Assembly (NCBI GenBank): GCA_040880285.1
Contig: JBBDIT010000004.1
Coordinates: forward strand, 1-49,641
DNA length: 49,641 bases
Direction of reading: 5' to 3'
Source: JANQJA01 sp040880285
Lineage (GTDB): Bacteria; Pseudomonadota; Gammaproteobacteria; Pseudomonadales; Azotimanducaceae
The position numbers and the translations under genes were made by a program. Of the stretch, positions 16,874 through 25,774 are shown piece by piece. The notes under the pieces are model-generated. The model was not told where the DNA came from. It saw only the letters and a program-made list of their open reading frames with translations, and made no database searches. The first letter of the stretch is position 1. The number at the start of each line of letters is the position of its first letter.

Positions 16874-17527
16874 CTACCCCTCGACGGGAGAAGGAACCGG
16901 TTCAATTTGGTCCCCACCAGAATTACCAGCGATATTACGACGCTTGATCCAGACATCGACACCCGGTTGGTTGGGAAATTCAATGGCTATTCTGGCGCCA
17001 GCGTCACGAATCGCCAGCAGCGTGGCCTCACTGAGCGCATCGCCACGCCCAAAGGCTCCACCTTCAGCTTTGCCGTATCCCACCAGCGTCCAGTCCGCTA
17101 CCTTATCGCCATTAGCTCCATATAAAGTGATGCGATAGTGGATCGAGGCGGAATAAAAGTTGAGTCCCGAAATCCCCGGCGTCAAAAATCCATATTTCAG
17201 GATTTCGGGCACAATCACACCATCGAGACCTGCAGCCTCTGCCCTGGCCAGGGGTGGCTCACCAACTTCCACTACGCGATCAAACATGGCAGCCATAAGG
17301 TTACGAAAAAACGTGAGGTTTTGTTCACCGAGGCTAAATTTGAATGTCCCGGTATGCTCGATGACTTCCTCATGCTGGAAGGACTTGAAGTCTTCCGGGA
17401 AGTGAACACCAACCTCCAGCGGAATTTTGGCAACAAGCGGTGTGGGCACCGTGCCCTCAACGATGACGGTTGTCGTACAACCACCCAACAGGGCCAACAG
17501 TAAAATCACTAACGCTTTAGCTTTCAT
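16874..17527 (-). CDS. Lipoprotein of unknown function (217 aa)
   Basis: The N-terminus MKAKALVILLLALLGGC has lipobox LGGC, with the lipidated cysteine at 17. The mature part holds a strand-rich region (LEVGVHFPEDFKSF) and segments (FRNLMAAMFDRVVEV, DGVIVPEILKYGF, YRITLYGANGDKVADW) reminiscent of outer-membrane assembly lipoproteins whose N-terminal half builds a mixed alpha/beta fold. The family is not identified. No close ribosome site is visible; an AGGA lies 13 bases upstream. It is the first gene of the pair, divergent from the nine-gene operon. Confidence 0.72.
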   Translation of the reverse strand: MKAKALVILLLALLGGCTTTVIVEGTVPTPLVAKIPLEVGVHFPEDFKSFQHEEVIEHTGTFKFSLGEQNLTFFRNLMAAMFDRVVEVGEPPLARAEAAGLDGVIVPEILKYGFLTPGISGLNFYSASIHYRITLYGANGDKVADWTLVGYGKAEGGAFGRGDALSEATLLAIRDAGARIAIEFPNQPGVDVWIKRRNIAGNSGGDQIEPVPSPVEG

Positions 17528-17578
17528 TCAGTTATTGCTGATCCTTTAAAGAATGAGTTCTCGCAACGGCCTGATCGT

Positions 17579-17791
17579 TCACCTTAGCCCACGAAGGATA
17601 GATTGCCTCATCCCATAGGGGATATTCATAGTAACCAGTCGCGCATTCAAATCCCACAGATTGCGTGTAACGCGATACGAAAAATCCGGACCTTTGGTCG
17701 CCCCGGGAAGCAACAATCCATTCATTTTCCCGTCTTTATCACCAATTTGAACGTTTCGAGCCGGAATCAGGTCAAATACTGTGATGAGCAT
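17579..17791 (-). CDS. Possible small ORF (70 aa) in the divergent intergenic region
   Basis: The region 17528-17854 (327 bp) separates the lipoprotein pair from the nine-gene operon. It contains one minus-strand frame with ATG and GAAG eight bases upstream. The product (for example SYRVTRNLWDLNARLV) has no signal peptide and no family I recognise. It could be a real small protein, a decayed fragment or chance. I see no clear sigma-70 promoter for either operon here. Confidence 0.25.
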   Translation of the reverse strand: MLITVFDLIPARNVQIGDKDGKMNGLLLPGATKGPDFSYRVTRNLWDLNARLVTMNIPYGMRQSILRGLR

Positions 17792-17854
17792 TCAGTTACA
17801 CTTCAGCGTCTGTCTGCGACAATACTCGCATAGGCGGGGCGTATAGAGGCAAGC

Positions 17855-19118
17855 ATGAGAGTTTTCATGAAAGAACTTACTTTGATTGTGGGATTAGCGA
17901 GCATTTTGGCCCTGGCAGGATGCAAAACCATGCAGCAGCCGTCACAGAGTCAACAGCCGCCTGCGCCGCCAGGTGTGCCAACGGCGAGTCCCCCATCGTC
18001 AACCAGCCAGCCTTCTCCCTCCACGAGTCCACCCTCGGCACCGACCGTGGCAACCTCGAAGCCTTCCCCCGGTTCATCGGAACCGGCGTCCTCGCAAAAA
18101 TCCGGAAAGGAAGGCGATCAGCAAAGTCAGGCTGGTGAGCAAGCACAGCAGCAAACCGCTGGCGGCGACCTGACGGAAGCCGGTGAGCGGGTAGCCCGGG
18201 CCGGCCAGCAAATTGGTGACGCTACCAGGACCAGCGNNNNNNNNNNNNNNNNNNNNNNNNNNNNNNNNNNNNNNNNNNNNNNNNNNNNNNNNNNNNNNNN
18301 NNNNNNNNNNNNNNNNNNNNNNNNNNNNNNNNNNNNGTGAAAGCACTGCTGCGAGTGAAAGCACTGCGGCAAATACGGGAGCCGCGGCAGAAGCCCGCCG
18401 GGCCCAGGAAGCCCTGATTGAAGCCGGCATCGCATTGCAGAAGGCAGGTGAGGCAGTGGCAAGTGCCAGCAGCGAGGAAGATCTTGCACGGGCGAGAGAA
18501 TTGCTATCAGAAGCGCGAGTCATGGTCATAGTCGCTGGCCAGGACTTGCAGGAAGCACGTGAGTCCCGGGAAGATGGAGATGTCGCCGTGTTTGATGAAG
18601 CAGAACAGGCACTCACGGATGCCAATGTGGCAATCGTCGTCGCCACTGGCACTATCCTGGGTATACCTGAATTCGAAGATCTGGCAAGGACGGCGGGAAA
18701 ATCGGACCAGGGCAAGGTTGGTGAGTTGGAGGCGGAACTGGAAGATTCGCTGATCGTATTCGATGACAAGATCCTGCAGGCCCGCACTTCTGTGCTCAAC
18801 CCCGGAAGCCCTGCCCAGAACAGCCTGCCGTCAACAGCTGATGACTTGCCTGGGTCGCAGGGTACCGCTAAAAGGAGATCACAGGAAGATACCACCGAGG
18901 TAGTCACAAGTGGCGCCAACTCCGAGGGCAATGTACCGATGTCGGAACGTGAAGAGAGTGAGGAGCAAGTCGCGCTGAATATTCCCGACGACGTGGGTAA
19001 CGGTCAGAATGACGACATTGTCGCCCAACAGCTACGGGAAGCCGCCATCTCTGAGACGGATCCAAAACTTCGTGAAAAACTCTGGGAAGAGTACAAAAGA
19101 TATAAAGCCGGACTATGA
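17855..19118 (+). CDS. Low-complexity lipoprotein, first gene of the machine operon (contains assembly gap)
   Basis: ATG at 17855 has GAGG five bases upstream. The signal ends in lipobox LAGC (C23). It is followed by a Pro/Ser/Gln-rich linker of about 80 residues, likely spanning the periplasm or wall. After a 100-N gap comes an Ala/Glu-rich helical region (EALIEAGIALQKAGEAVASA) that could form a coiled coil, and an acidic C-terminus ending EEYKRYKAGL. The frame before and after the placeholder differs, and one continuous gene requires a real gap length divisible by three. SESTAA repeats begin right after the gap. The stop overlaps the next gene as ATGA. Confidence 0.72.
18237..18336. other. 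Assembly gap of exactly 100 N
   Basis: Fixed-length placeholder inside the low-complexity lipoprotein. It shifts the apparent reading frame and splits the gene. The right edge starts inside an 18-bp tandem repeat, the probable cause of the break. Confidence 0.98.
18337..18372 (+). repeat. 18-bp coding tandem repeat (SESTAA)
   Basis: GTGAAAGCACTGCTGCGA is followed directly by a second copy with 16 of 18 bases identical. In frame the unit encodes Ser-Glu-Ser-Thr-Ala-Ala. More copies probably lie in the N gap just upstream. Confidence 0.8.
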
Positions 19119-20293
19119 GATCAATTGCACAACTTGAATGTTTTGGCCTGCTCGCCTGTCTTGCCATGACAGCTTGCACGAGTACAGAAGTTATCACAGC
19201 GAACTCAACACCCGCCATACATGCAAGCGGGATCACACCACCACACCTGATACTGGACATCGGTATAATGCCACTGGACCCCGGCATACCTGACTCGGAG
19301 GAAAAACAGCGCGAGGCATTGATTGTTCCCGACGTACGTCGGGCAGAATCGCAATACATCGCTTATCATTTGAAAGACACTCTGGAACTGACCGGTAACT
19401 GGGGCGCTGTTCGGGTGACTCCCGAACCTTCGGAAGTAGTAAACGTCACGGTCAGCGGCGAAATTCTGCTCTCTGATGGCGAAAGTCTCAAGGCCCACAT
19501 CAATGCAGTCGATTCCACGGGGCGTATCTGGATTGACCGGATCTATGAAGATGCGGCCAGTAAATTTTCCTATAACCAACCTGTTGAAGATCCGTTCCAG
19601 GACTTCTACAACCAGATAGCCGATGACCTGATCCGTTTCCGCAATACGTTACAAGATCAGGAAATAGCCACTATTCGCCGAATATCGGACCTGAAATATG
19701 CGCGCTACCTCTCACCTGAAGCATTTGGCGACTATCTCATCGAAAGGCGTGGTCGAACCTTGATCAAGCAATTGCCCGCCAGCGACAATCAAATGCTGGA
19801 CCGAATTCGCACCATCAAAGAGCGTGAATACTTGTTTGTGGACACGTTGGATAACTATTACGCCAGATTCCATCGTGAAATGAAGCCATCTTATGACGAG
19901 TGGCGGTTTGCAACCTATGAAGAAGCCGTGCGCTTGCGCAGGCTCGAAAAACAAGCTGCGGGCCGTCTGTTAGGTGGCGCAGCCCTGCTGGCAGGGAGTA
20001 TCTATGCAGCTAGTGAGAGCGAAACCTATGCGGGGCAGACCGCCGCAGTGGGCGGTGTTGTCGGTGGCATCGGCATGATCAAAAGCGGCATGGAGCGCCG
20101 CCGGGAGGCAGAAATCCACGAGGAATCACTTCGAGAGTTGAGCCAGTCCCTGGGTGCTGAAATCACACCATTTGTCCTCGACATCGAGGGGCGCACTATA
20201 GAGCTCACCGGTACTGCTGATGCGCAATACCAACAGTGGCGTAGAATTCTTAAGGATATCTACATTGAAGAAACCGGTCTTCCGGTAGAATAG
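19115..20293 (+). CDS. Lipoprotein with glycine zipper, second gene of the machine operon
   Basis: This 392-residue protein starts by ATGA overlap with the preceding lipoprotein. Its signal ends in MTAC (C21). Residues about 45-180 form a mixed strand/helix domain (LILDIGIMPLDPG, VVNVTVSGEILLSDG, GRIWIDRIYEDAASKFSY). A helical middle section (LRRLEKQAAG) leads to a glycine- and alanine-rich hydrophobic stretch (residues 285-325, GGAALLAGSIYAAS then VGGVVGGIGMI) that could insert in a membrane or oligomerise like a glycine zipper. A final strand domain ends RTIELTGTADAQYQQWRRIL. No family is recognised. Translational coupling to its neighbour suggests a common complex at the outer membrane. 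Confidence 0.75.
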   Translation: MRSIAQLECFGLLACLAMTACTSTEVITANSTPAIHASGITPPHLILDIGIMPLDPGIPDSEEKQREALIVPDVRRAESQYIAYHLKDTLELTGNWGAVRVTPEPSEVVNVTVSGEILLSDGESLKAHINAVDSTGRIWIDRIYEDAASKFSYNQPVEDPFQDFYNQIADDLIRFRNTLQDQEIATIRRISDLKYARYLSPEAFGDYLIERRGRTLIKQLPASDNQMLDRIRTIKEREYLFVDTLDNYYARFHREMKPSYDEWRFATYEEAVRLRRLEKQAAGRLLGGAALLAGSIYAASESETYAGQTAAVGGVVGGIGMIKSGMERRREAEIHEESLRELSQSLGAEITPFVLDIEGRTIELTGTADAQYQQWRRILKDIYIEETGLPVE

Positions 20294-20319
20294 GCACGTC
20301 TTAAAACCGAAGTCGATTT

Positions 20320-22620
20320 ATGACGCTTCAACTGGTTGAAGGGCAGGAATTTGCTGCCCGCTATTCATTACTACAGCGTTTGAGCCAGCGCCAACACATG
20401 GAAAGCTGGCTTGCGCTCGACACAGAACTCCGCGAGCGGGTTGTGCTGCGCGTGTTTAACGACCCACTCGATGAACCCGTGCGGAACCGGATTCAGGGAG
20501 CAATCGCCGCAACTCGAGGCCTGGTACACCCCAATATCACCCGACTCTACGGTATCGAAAGCGACGGCAAGCATGACTTTATTGCAGCTGAATTTATTGG
20601 TTCCGCCAGCCCATTTGAGCCCCAACCCGATAGTCTCCGTCAACAGTGGCCTCTATTGGAACAGTTATTCGACGCCATAAACTTCGCCCATAGCCTTGGC
20701 CTGGCCCATGGCCATCTTCACCCGGGCAAACTATTGGTCGACGAGAACAACGTCCTGCACATTACTGATTTCGGTTTACCCCTACTAATTAAGAGCGATG
20801 ATGACCGAGCCTCTTGGCTTTCACCGCAAGCTCGCCGTGGCGAGACACCTGACAGCTCTGACGATGTGTATTCTGTAGGCCAGCTTCTGTTTGTCTTACT
20901 AACAGGCCGACAGTGGCGAGACAATGACAACTTTGAATCCTCAAGCCCGATCCCATTGGAGGTTCAGGAAGCAGTGGCGGCCATGTTGCAGGAAACCGCC
21001 TGGGAAAGACCGACTGACCTTTCAACAGTCGTCGACGCCCTCCGGGATTATCTGGTTGAAGGATCAGAACCCTCCTTCGATGACCTTGCGACCTTTATTC
21101 GTCCACGCAATACAGAATCAAAGATCGACAACCGGCAGGCAGCAGCCACTGTAGCTTCCAGTAGTCATCGGCCGGCTCGCGAACGTAACGTCGTTCCGGC
21201 GTCACTCGCCTATATGGGACTTTCTATCCTTGTCCTCATCGCACTGATTGTGTTCTTCGCTCTGCCGGAACTCGAACCTGATTCGCCCTCTGGCACCAGC
21301 GTCCAAACAGCGCCGGTACCCGGCACGATACCACCCTCTGCCAAAGACGAGGCAGACATCAGCCCTGTCCTGACTCCCTATGAAATCGCGAGAAAGGAAA
21401 ACCTGGAAAAAGAGGGAACTCGTGTCGCATCCGAGATCCTGCGGTTGCAGGTAGAACTTGAGGATCTCGGGGTCAGGCTATGGGCAGGGGAGGCATTCGA
21501 GCAAGCGGTAGATCTTACCACCACGGCAGACGTGGCGTATCGGCAGGGAGAGTTCGAGCAGGCGATCGCCATCTACCATGAAGTACTCCGGCAGCTGACT
21601 GAACTGAAGGACCGTGCTGGCGAGGTACTGGCAAGAAATCTTGAGCTAGGCAGTACAGCGATCAACGACGGAGATGTCGCAGCGGCCATCAGGGCTTATA
21701 CCATTGCCATCGCAATCGACCCTGACGACCACGCGAAAGCGCAGCTGGAAAGGGCAGAGAACCTGGAAAACGTCATGGCACTGGTAGAGGCAGGCATCTT
21801 TCACGAGGCTGAAGGCCAACTGGACGTGGCCAAGAATAAGCTGGAACAGGCGGTTGAACTCGATTCCCAATGGCGCCCGGCACAAGAGGCCCTGGCTAGA
21901 GTCGAAGACAAGATTGCCACTAATCGATTCAACGACGCCATGTCCAGGGCACTGGCTGCCCTTACGGACAGTGAGTACGAAGTAGCACGGACCGAGTTTG
22001 AACGTGCCCGGGACATCATACCCGGGTCAACGGAACCTGCCGACGGACTGGAACAAATCGAGGTCAGGCTGAAACAACAAGCGGTTGATGAACGACTCGA
22101 GTCAGCCGCTGAACATGCCAGAACCGAATCATGGGAGGAAGCGATTGATACCTATGAAGCTGTCCTGGATCTCGATCCAACCATTGTTGAAGCAAGAGAG
22201 GGACTGGCAAGATCCAAAGAGCGCCTCGCCCTCGACAACACCCTTGCAAGCTACGTAAGGGATCCAACCGTGCTGGCAAACGATGCGGAGCTGGCGGCTG
22301 CAAAACAGGCCCTGGTTGCAGCGACACGAACAGAAATGACCGGTCCACGTCTCAGACGCCAGATCGAGCAGTTGTCGCATCACATTGCGTTTGCACGAAT
22401 TCCAATGGAGGTCGAACTCAAGTCCGATAATCGTACTGATGTTACCGTCTACAAGGTCAAGGATTTGGGACGCCTTGATTCAATTTCACTGGATCTCATT
22501 CCCGGCAATTACAAGATTGTCGGAAGAAGGCCCGGCTACCGGGATGTGGAACACGAGCTTACCCTTATCGGAGGACGGGAAGTCGAACCAATCTATATCG
22601 CTTGTACCGAGAAGATTTGA
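20320..22620 (+). CDS. Membrane pseudokinase with periplasmic TPR region
   Basis: This 766-residue protein starts with a Ser/Thr-kinase-like domain (about 12-245). There is no glycine-rich loop, the VAIK lysine position reads VVLRVF (R44), and the HRDLKPxN loop reads HGHLHPGKL (H132 in place of the catalytic Asp), while DFG (150-152) and DVYSVG are kept. It is therefore predicted to be catalytically dead. A transmembrane segment follows (about 292-315, AYMGLSILVLIALIVFFALP). The rest is helical with TPR-like units (YRQGEFEQAIAIYHEVL, ESWEEAIDTYEAVLDLDP) and ends in a PEGA-like strand set (LIPGNYKIVGRRPGYRDVEHE). The kinase part should be cytoplasmic and the TPR part periplasmic. It sits 26 bp after the lipoprotein gene and 3 bp before the PEGA/FGE gene. 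Confidence 0.82.
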   Translation: MTLQLVEGQEFAARYSLLQRLSQRQHMESWLALDTELRERVVLRVFNDPLDEPVRNRIQGAIAATRGLVHPNITRLYGIESDGKHDFIAAEFIGSASPFEPQPDSLRQQWPLLEQLFDAINFAHSLGLAHGHLHPGKLLVDENNVLHITDFGLPLLIKSDDDRASWLSPQARRGETPDSSDDVYSVGQLLFVLLTGRQWRDNDNFESSSPIPLEVQEAVAAMLQETAWERPTDLSTVVDALRDYLVEGSEPSFDDLATFIRPRNTESKIDNRQAAATVASSSHRPARERNVVPASLAYMGLSILVLIALIVFFALPELEPDSPSGTSVQTAPVPGTIPPSAKDEADISPVLTPYEIARKENLEKEGTRVASEILRLQVELEDLGVRLWAGEAFEQAVDLTTTADVAYRQGEFEQAIAIYHEVLRQLTELKDRAGEVLARNLELGSTAINDGDVAAAIRAYTIAIAIDPDDHAKAQLERAENLENVMALVEAGIFHEAEGQLDVAKNKLEQAVELDSQWRPAQEALARVEDKIATNRFNDAMSRALAALTDSEYEVARTEFERARDIIPGSTEPADGLEQIEVRLKQQAVDERLESAAEHARTESWEEAIDTYEAVLDLDPTIVEAREGLARSKERLALDNTLASYVRDPTVLANDAELAAAKQALVAATRTEMTGPRLRRQIEQLSHHIAFARIPMEVELKSDNRTDVTVYKVKDLGRLDSISLDLIPGNYKIVGRRPGYRDVEHELTLIGGREVEPIYIACTEKI

Positions 22621-22623
22621 TCA

Positions 22624-24675
22624 ATGACGGATAATGATGAAAACCTGACGATCGAGCCGACCCCTTTTACACGACCCGAGGCGAGCAGAACCGGTGGTCG
22701 TTCTCGCCTCGGGCCAGTGCCCGTGGTTATCGGCACGGTTTTCATACTCCTGGCATTAGCGGCGGTATTCATGTTCCTGGCACGCGCCGTCAAGATTGAA
22801 ATCTCACCTTCACCAGCAGACGTTGCAATCACTGATGGCTTCAACTACCAATTCGGTGAACGTTTCTTGATGTTGTCAGGCGAATATCGCGTTAAGGCGA
22901 CGCTTGCCGGATACGAAACCCTGGACAGGCCCATCCTGGTGACCCCCGAGGCGGACCAAACCTTCAACTTTGCATTGGTGAAGCTGCCGGGCATCCTGAC
23001 CATCAGGACTGATCCACCGGTACCCGCGCGGGTGCTTATCGATCAACAGAACCTGGGCGCAACACCACTGACCATCGACCCGATAGCACCGGGCCTGCAT
23101 GATGTGAGCCTGGTCTCGGAACGCTTCCTTACCTACGATACCGAGATCGAGATCGATGGCAAACGCGCTCACCAGTTCCTCGATATTACCCTGGAACCTG
23201 CCTGGGCTGAAGTGACAGTCAATAGCCTGCCAGAAGGCGCGATGATACTCGTTGACGGCGAGTCGCTCGGAGAAACGCCGGCAATCATTGAAATGATCGA
23301 AGGTAAACGTCAGGTCCAACTACAAAAAGACGGTTACAAGATATGGCAGTCTACAATCGATGTGATTGCTGGCAGATCCGTGGAGATACCAACTGCTCGC
23401 CTCATTCGTTCTGATGGCAAAGTAACTATTACCACGTCACCCGAAGGCGCCAACGTGACGATTGGGGGGCAATATCGCGGTCAAACACCTCTCTCAGTGG
23501 AACTCAGACCAGGCAACACTTACCCGATCATGTTGTCCAGGGCCGGATTCGAACCGGTAGAACGAACTGTGACAGTTCAACCTGACCAGGATCTCGTGCT
23601 GGAGACCACCCTCACCCCGGTACTGGGTGTGATTCGACTATTTGTGGAACCGGGAGATGCCCGGCTGTATGTCGACGGCAACCTGATCGGCACACCTTTG
23701 CCACGACTTGAACTGACTGCCAGGAACCATCAGATCAGGATAACCAAAGATGGCTACGCGCCGTTCGAGACCAGTGTCACCCCCCAGCCGGGTCGGGACC
23801 AACAACTCATGGTGACGCTCAGGACTGAAGAGGAGGCCCGGGTTGCTGCGATTCCCGAGCGTATTACCGCTAAAGGTGAAATTGAGCTCAAACTAATCTT
23901 GCCAGGGAGTCTCAAGATGGGTGCCGGTCGGCGCGAACCTGGCCGGCGTTCGAATGAGATCGAGAAGGACGTGCAACTGACACGCCCTTACTATCTGGGC
24001 GTCCACGAGGTCACCAACGCCTGGTTTACGGCTTTTGCGCCAAATCATGACTCGGGGACACTGGGTCGCTCTCTTTTGGGTGCCGCTGACCGGCCGGTAG
24101 TCAACGTATCCTGGCAAGACGCCGCGGAATTTTGTAATTGGCTCAGCGAGCAAGACGGATTGCCACCGGCCTATGAAATGAAGAATGGACAGTGGCGTGC
24201 CGTCGTCCCCATGACCACAGGATACCGATTGCCCACCGAAGCCGAATGGGCCTGGGCGGCACGCTACGCTGAGGGGAGTAATCCGACACGATTTCCCTGG
24301 GGAGACGTCATGCCGCCTCGCGAGGTGCACGCAAACTATGCCGACATTGCCGCTCAGAATATGGTTCCATACCACATTGCAGGGTATAACGACACCTATC
24401 GCGGCACAGCGCCGGTCGGCAGCTTTGCGGCAAACGCATTCGGTATCTATGACCTTGCGGGTAACGTTTCAGAGTGGATACACGACTTCTACTCTATGGC
24501 TCTGCCTTCAGGGGTCCTGACCGATCCGACAGGGCCCGATCAGGGGGAGTATCATGTCGTTCGTGGATCCAATTACACGCATGGCAGGTTCAGTGAACTG
24601 CGCTGGACCTTTCGCGACTATGGCGCAGATGCCAGGGCCGATACAGGATTCAGGATAGCGAGGTATCTCGAGTGA
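22624..24675 (+). CDS. Membrane-anchored PEGA-repeat protein with FGE/SUMF1-like domain
   Basis: This 683-residue protein has a short cytoplasmic tail, one membrane span (about 31-53), then about five PEGA-like beta repeats (roughly 57-118, 122-191, 195-263, 266-332, 335-400) with GxTP and KDGY elements. An FGE-sulfatase-type domain covers 425-683 (YYLGVHEVTNAWF, GYRLPTEAEWAWAAR, FGIYDLAGNVSEW, VVRGSNY, TGFRIAR). Catalytic FGEs use a cysteine pair after the VxRGG motif. Here that region (HVVRGSNYTHGRFSELRW) has none, so it is probably a binding module, as in other FGE-like envelope proteins. It is tightly coupled to both neighbours and overlaps the next gene as GTGA. Confidence 0.88.
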   Translation: MTDNDENLTIEPTPFTRPEASRTGGRSRLGPVPVVIGTVFILLALAAVFMFLARAVKIEISPSPADVAITDGFNYQFGERFLMLSGEYRVKATLAGYETLDRPILVTPEADQTFNFALVKLPGILTIRTDPPVPARVLIDQQNLGATPLTIDPIAPGLHDVSLVSERFLTYDTEIEIDGKRAHQFLDITLEPAWAEVTVNSLPEGAMILVDGESLGETPAIIEMIEGKRQVQLQKDGYKIWQSTIDVIAGRSVEIPTARLIRSDGKVTITTSPEGANVTIGGQYRGQTPLSVELRPGNTYPIMLSRAGFEPVERTVTVQPDQDLVLETTLTPVLGVIRLFVEPGDARLYVDGNLIGTPLPRLELTARNHQIRITKDGYAPFETSVTPQPGRDQQLMVTLRTEEEARVAAIPERITAKGEIELKLILPGSLKMGAGRREPGRRSNEIEKDVQLTRPYYLGVHEVTNAWFTAFAPNHDSGTLGRSLLGAADRPVVNVSWQDAAEFCNWLSEQDGLPPAYEMKNGQWRAVVPMTTGYRLPTEAEWAWAARYAEGSNPTRFPWGDVMPPREVHANYADIAAQNMVPYHIAGYNDTYRGTAPVGSFAANAFGIYDLAGNVSEWIHDFYSMALPSGVLTDPTGPDQGEYHVVRGSNYTHGRFSELRWTFRDYGADARADTGFRIARYLE

Positions 24676-24938
24676 AGAGAAAGATGGGAATGTTCCTGGG
24701 ATCGCTGATCCTGTTCATTACCGTATTGGCGCAAGCCGCGGTAGGGACCAATCCGGATAAAGCCAATGAAACCGCTTCGACCGGGCAGGAAACTACCGAA
24801 TCATCGGTCAGCCGACCCGAACCTGATCAAGCACAACCAGGCGACGTGAAGGATGCCGTATCCCGGTCACTTGAGCTGTTTGTGCCTAGCGAGGAAATCG
24901 ACGTCGACAAGCCAGTAGATTTTCCAACCAATATCTAA
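24672..24938 (+). CDS. Small exported protein (88 aa) of the machine operon
   Basis: The GTG start at 24672 overlaps the TGA of the PEGA/FGE gene. The product has a signal peptide or single N-terminal span (MGMFLGSLILFITVLAQA), with a probable cleavage site after AQA. A short, acidic, Ser/Thr/Glu-rich mature part without cysteines follows. I recognise no family. Its position between the PEGA/FGE protein and the channel suggests a small accessory subunit, comparable in size to Tol-Pal or motor accessory peptides. That role is inference. Confidence 0.65.
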   Translation: MKRKMGMFLGSLILFITVLAQAAVGTNPDKANETASTGQETTESSVSRPEPDQAQPGDVKDAVSRSLELFVPSEEIDVDKPVDFPTNI

Positions 24939-24959
24939 CGTAACCAGGAAGTGCTGTAA

Positions 24960-25754
24960 GTGAATAAACAATTACCTGTGGAGTTCATCTACCAGTTGTT
25001 CTCACTCATCATCGCCATCATTATCGTGCACGCGGTTTACGTTTCGATCGTAAGGCCCAATGCGCGTGTCGTGCTGGAAGAACAGGCGATACAAATCAAC
25101 ACGAATCCTGACTATATTCCAGAGCGATCTACCTATGTCGTGATACGTGACTTTGAACAAGAGGCCTGTTTTATCCTGATGTTCTGGGCGATGTCGCTGA
25201 TGGGCTACAAGGCATGGCTCATCTCCAGGGAACGCGAGATCCTGCGTATGGACCTGATTCCACGCAGTGAGGGCACCAGCATATTGCCTGAGGACACGCG
25301 TGAGTATTCAAGGCCAATCCAGGCCCTGCCTGGATCACAACAGAGTTTTTTGCTGCCACGTGCTCTGCTGACCGCGCTGCACCGGTTCCGCTCAACCAGG
25401 AATATCCAGGACGTCTCAAACGCTGTTCGCGCGATCTGCGAATCCGAGTCAGAACGACTGGATTCAGAACTAGCAATGATTCGCTACATCGCCTGGGCCA
25501 TTCCTTCTATAGGCTTCCTGGGTACCGTAAGGGGAATTGGCCAGGCGCTTGGCCAGGCCCACCAGGCAGTCCAGGGCGACATCGCCGGAGTGACGCAGAG
25601 CCTGGGCGTTGCCTTCAATTCAACCTTTGTCGCGCTACTCATCAGCATTGTCGTGATGTTCCTGATGCACCAATTGCAACAGGCCCAGGAACGCGTGGTC
25701 CTCGATACCGAAGACTACTGCGACACGCGATTGATACGACACTTGCAAAGTTAG
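24960..25754 (+). CDS. MotA/TolQ/ExbB-family proton channel subunit
   Basis: This 264-residue membrane protein has four hydrophobic segments (about 10-31, 68-86, 174-195, 215-238). The last two form the conserved channel region (WAIPSIGFLGTVRGIGQAL, then GDIAGVTQSLGVAFNSTFVA and LLISIVVMF). This is the signature of MotA, TolQ and ExbB, which form a pentamer around two single-span partners and drive them with the proton or sodium gradient. It starts at GTG (24960) with AGGA ten bases upstream. The gene order places it directly before the Hsp70/FHA-like gene and the twin VWA genes, which supply the only plausible ion-channel partners. Confidence 0.9.
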   Translation: MNKQLPVEFIYQLFSLIIAIIIVHAVYVSIVRPNARVVLEEQAIQINTNPDYIPERSTYVVIRDFEQEACFILMFWAMSLMGYKAWLISREREILRMDLIPRSEGTSILPEDTREYSRPIQALPGSQQSFLLPRALLTALHRFRSTRNIQDVSNAVRAICESESERLDSELAMIRYIAWAIPSIGFLGTVRGIGQALGQAHQAVQGDIAGVTQSLGVAFNSTFVALLISIVVMFLMHQLQQAQERVVLDTEDYCDTRLIRHLQS

Positions 25755-25774
25755 GCAGCCGGGAGGAGTCACTT

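Noticed and set aside
18074..18931. Long minus-strand Ser/Ala-rich frame across the N gap
   Set aside because: It is antisense to the Ala/Glu-rich lipoprotein, whose biased codons create open antisense frames, and it runs through placeholder Ns.
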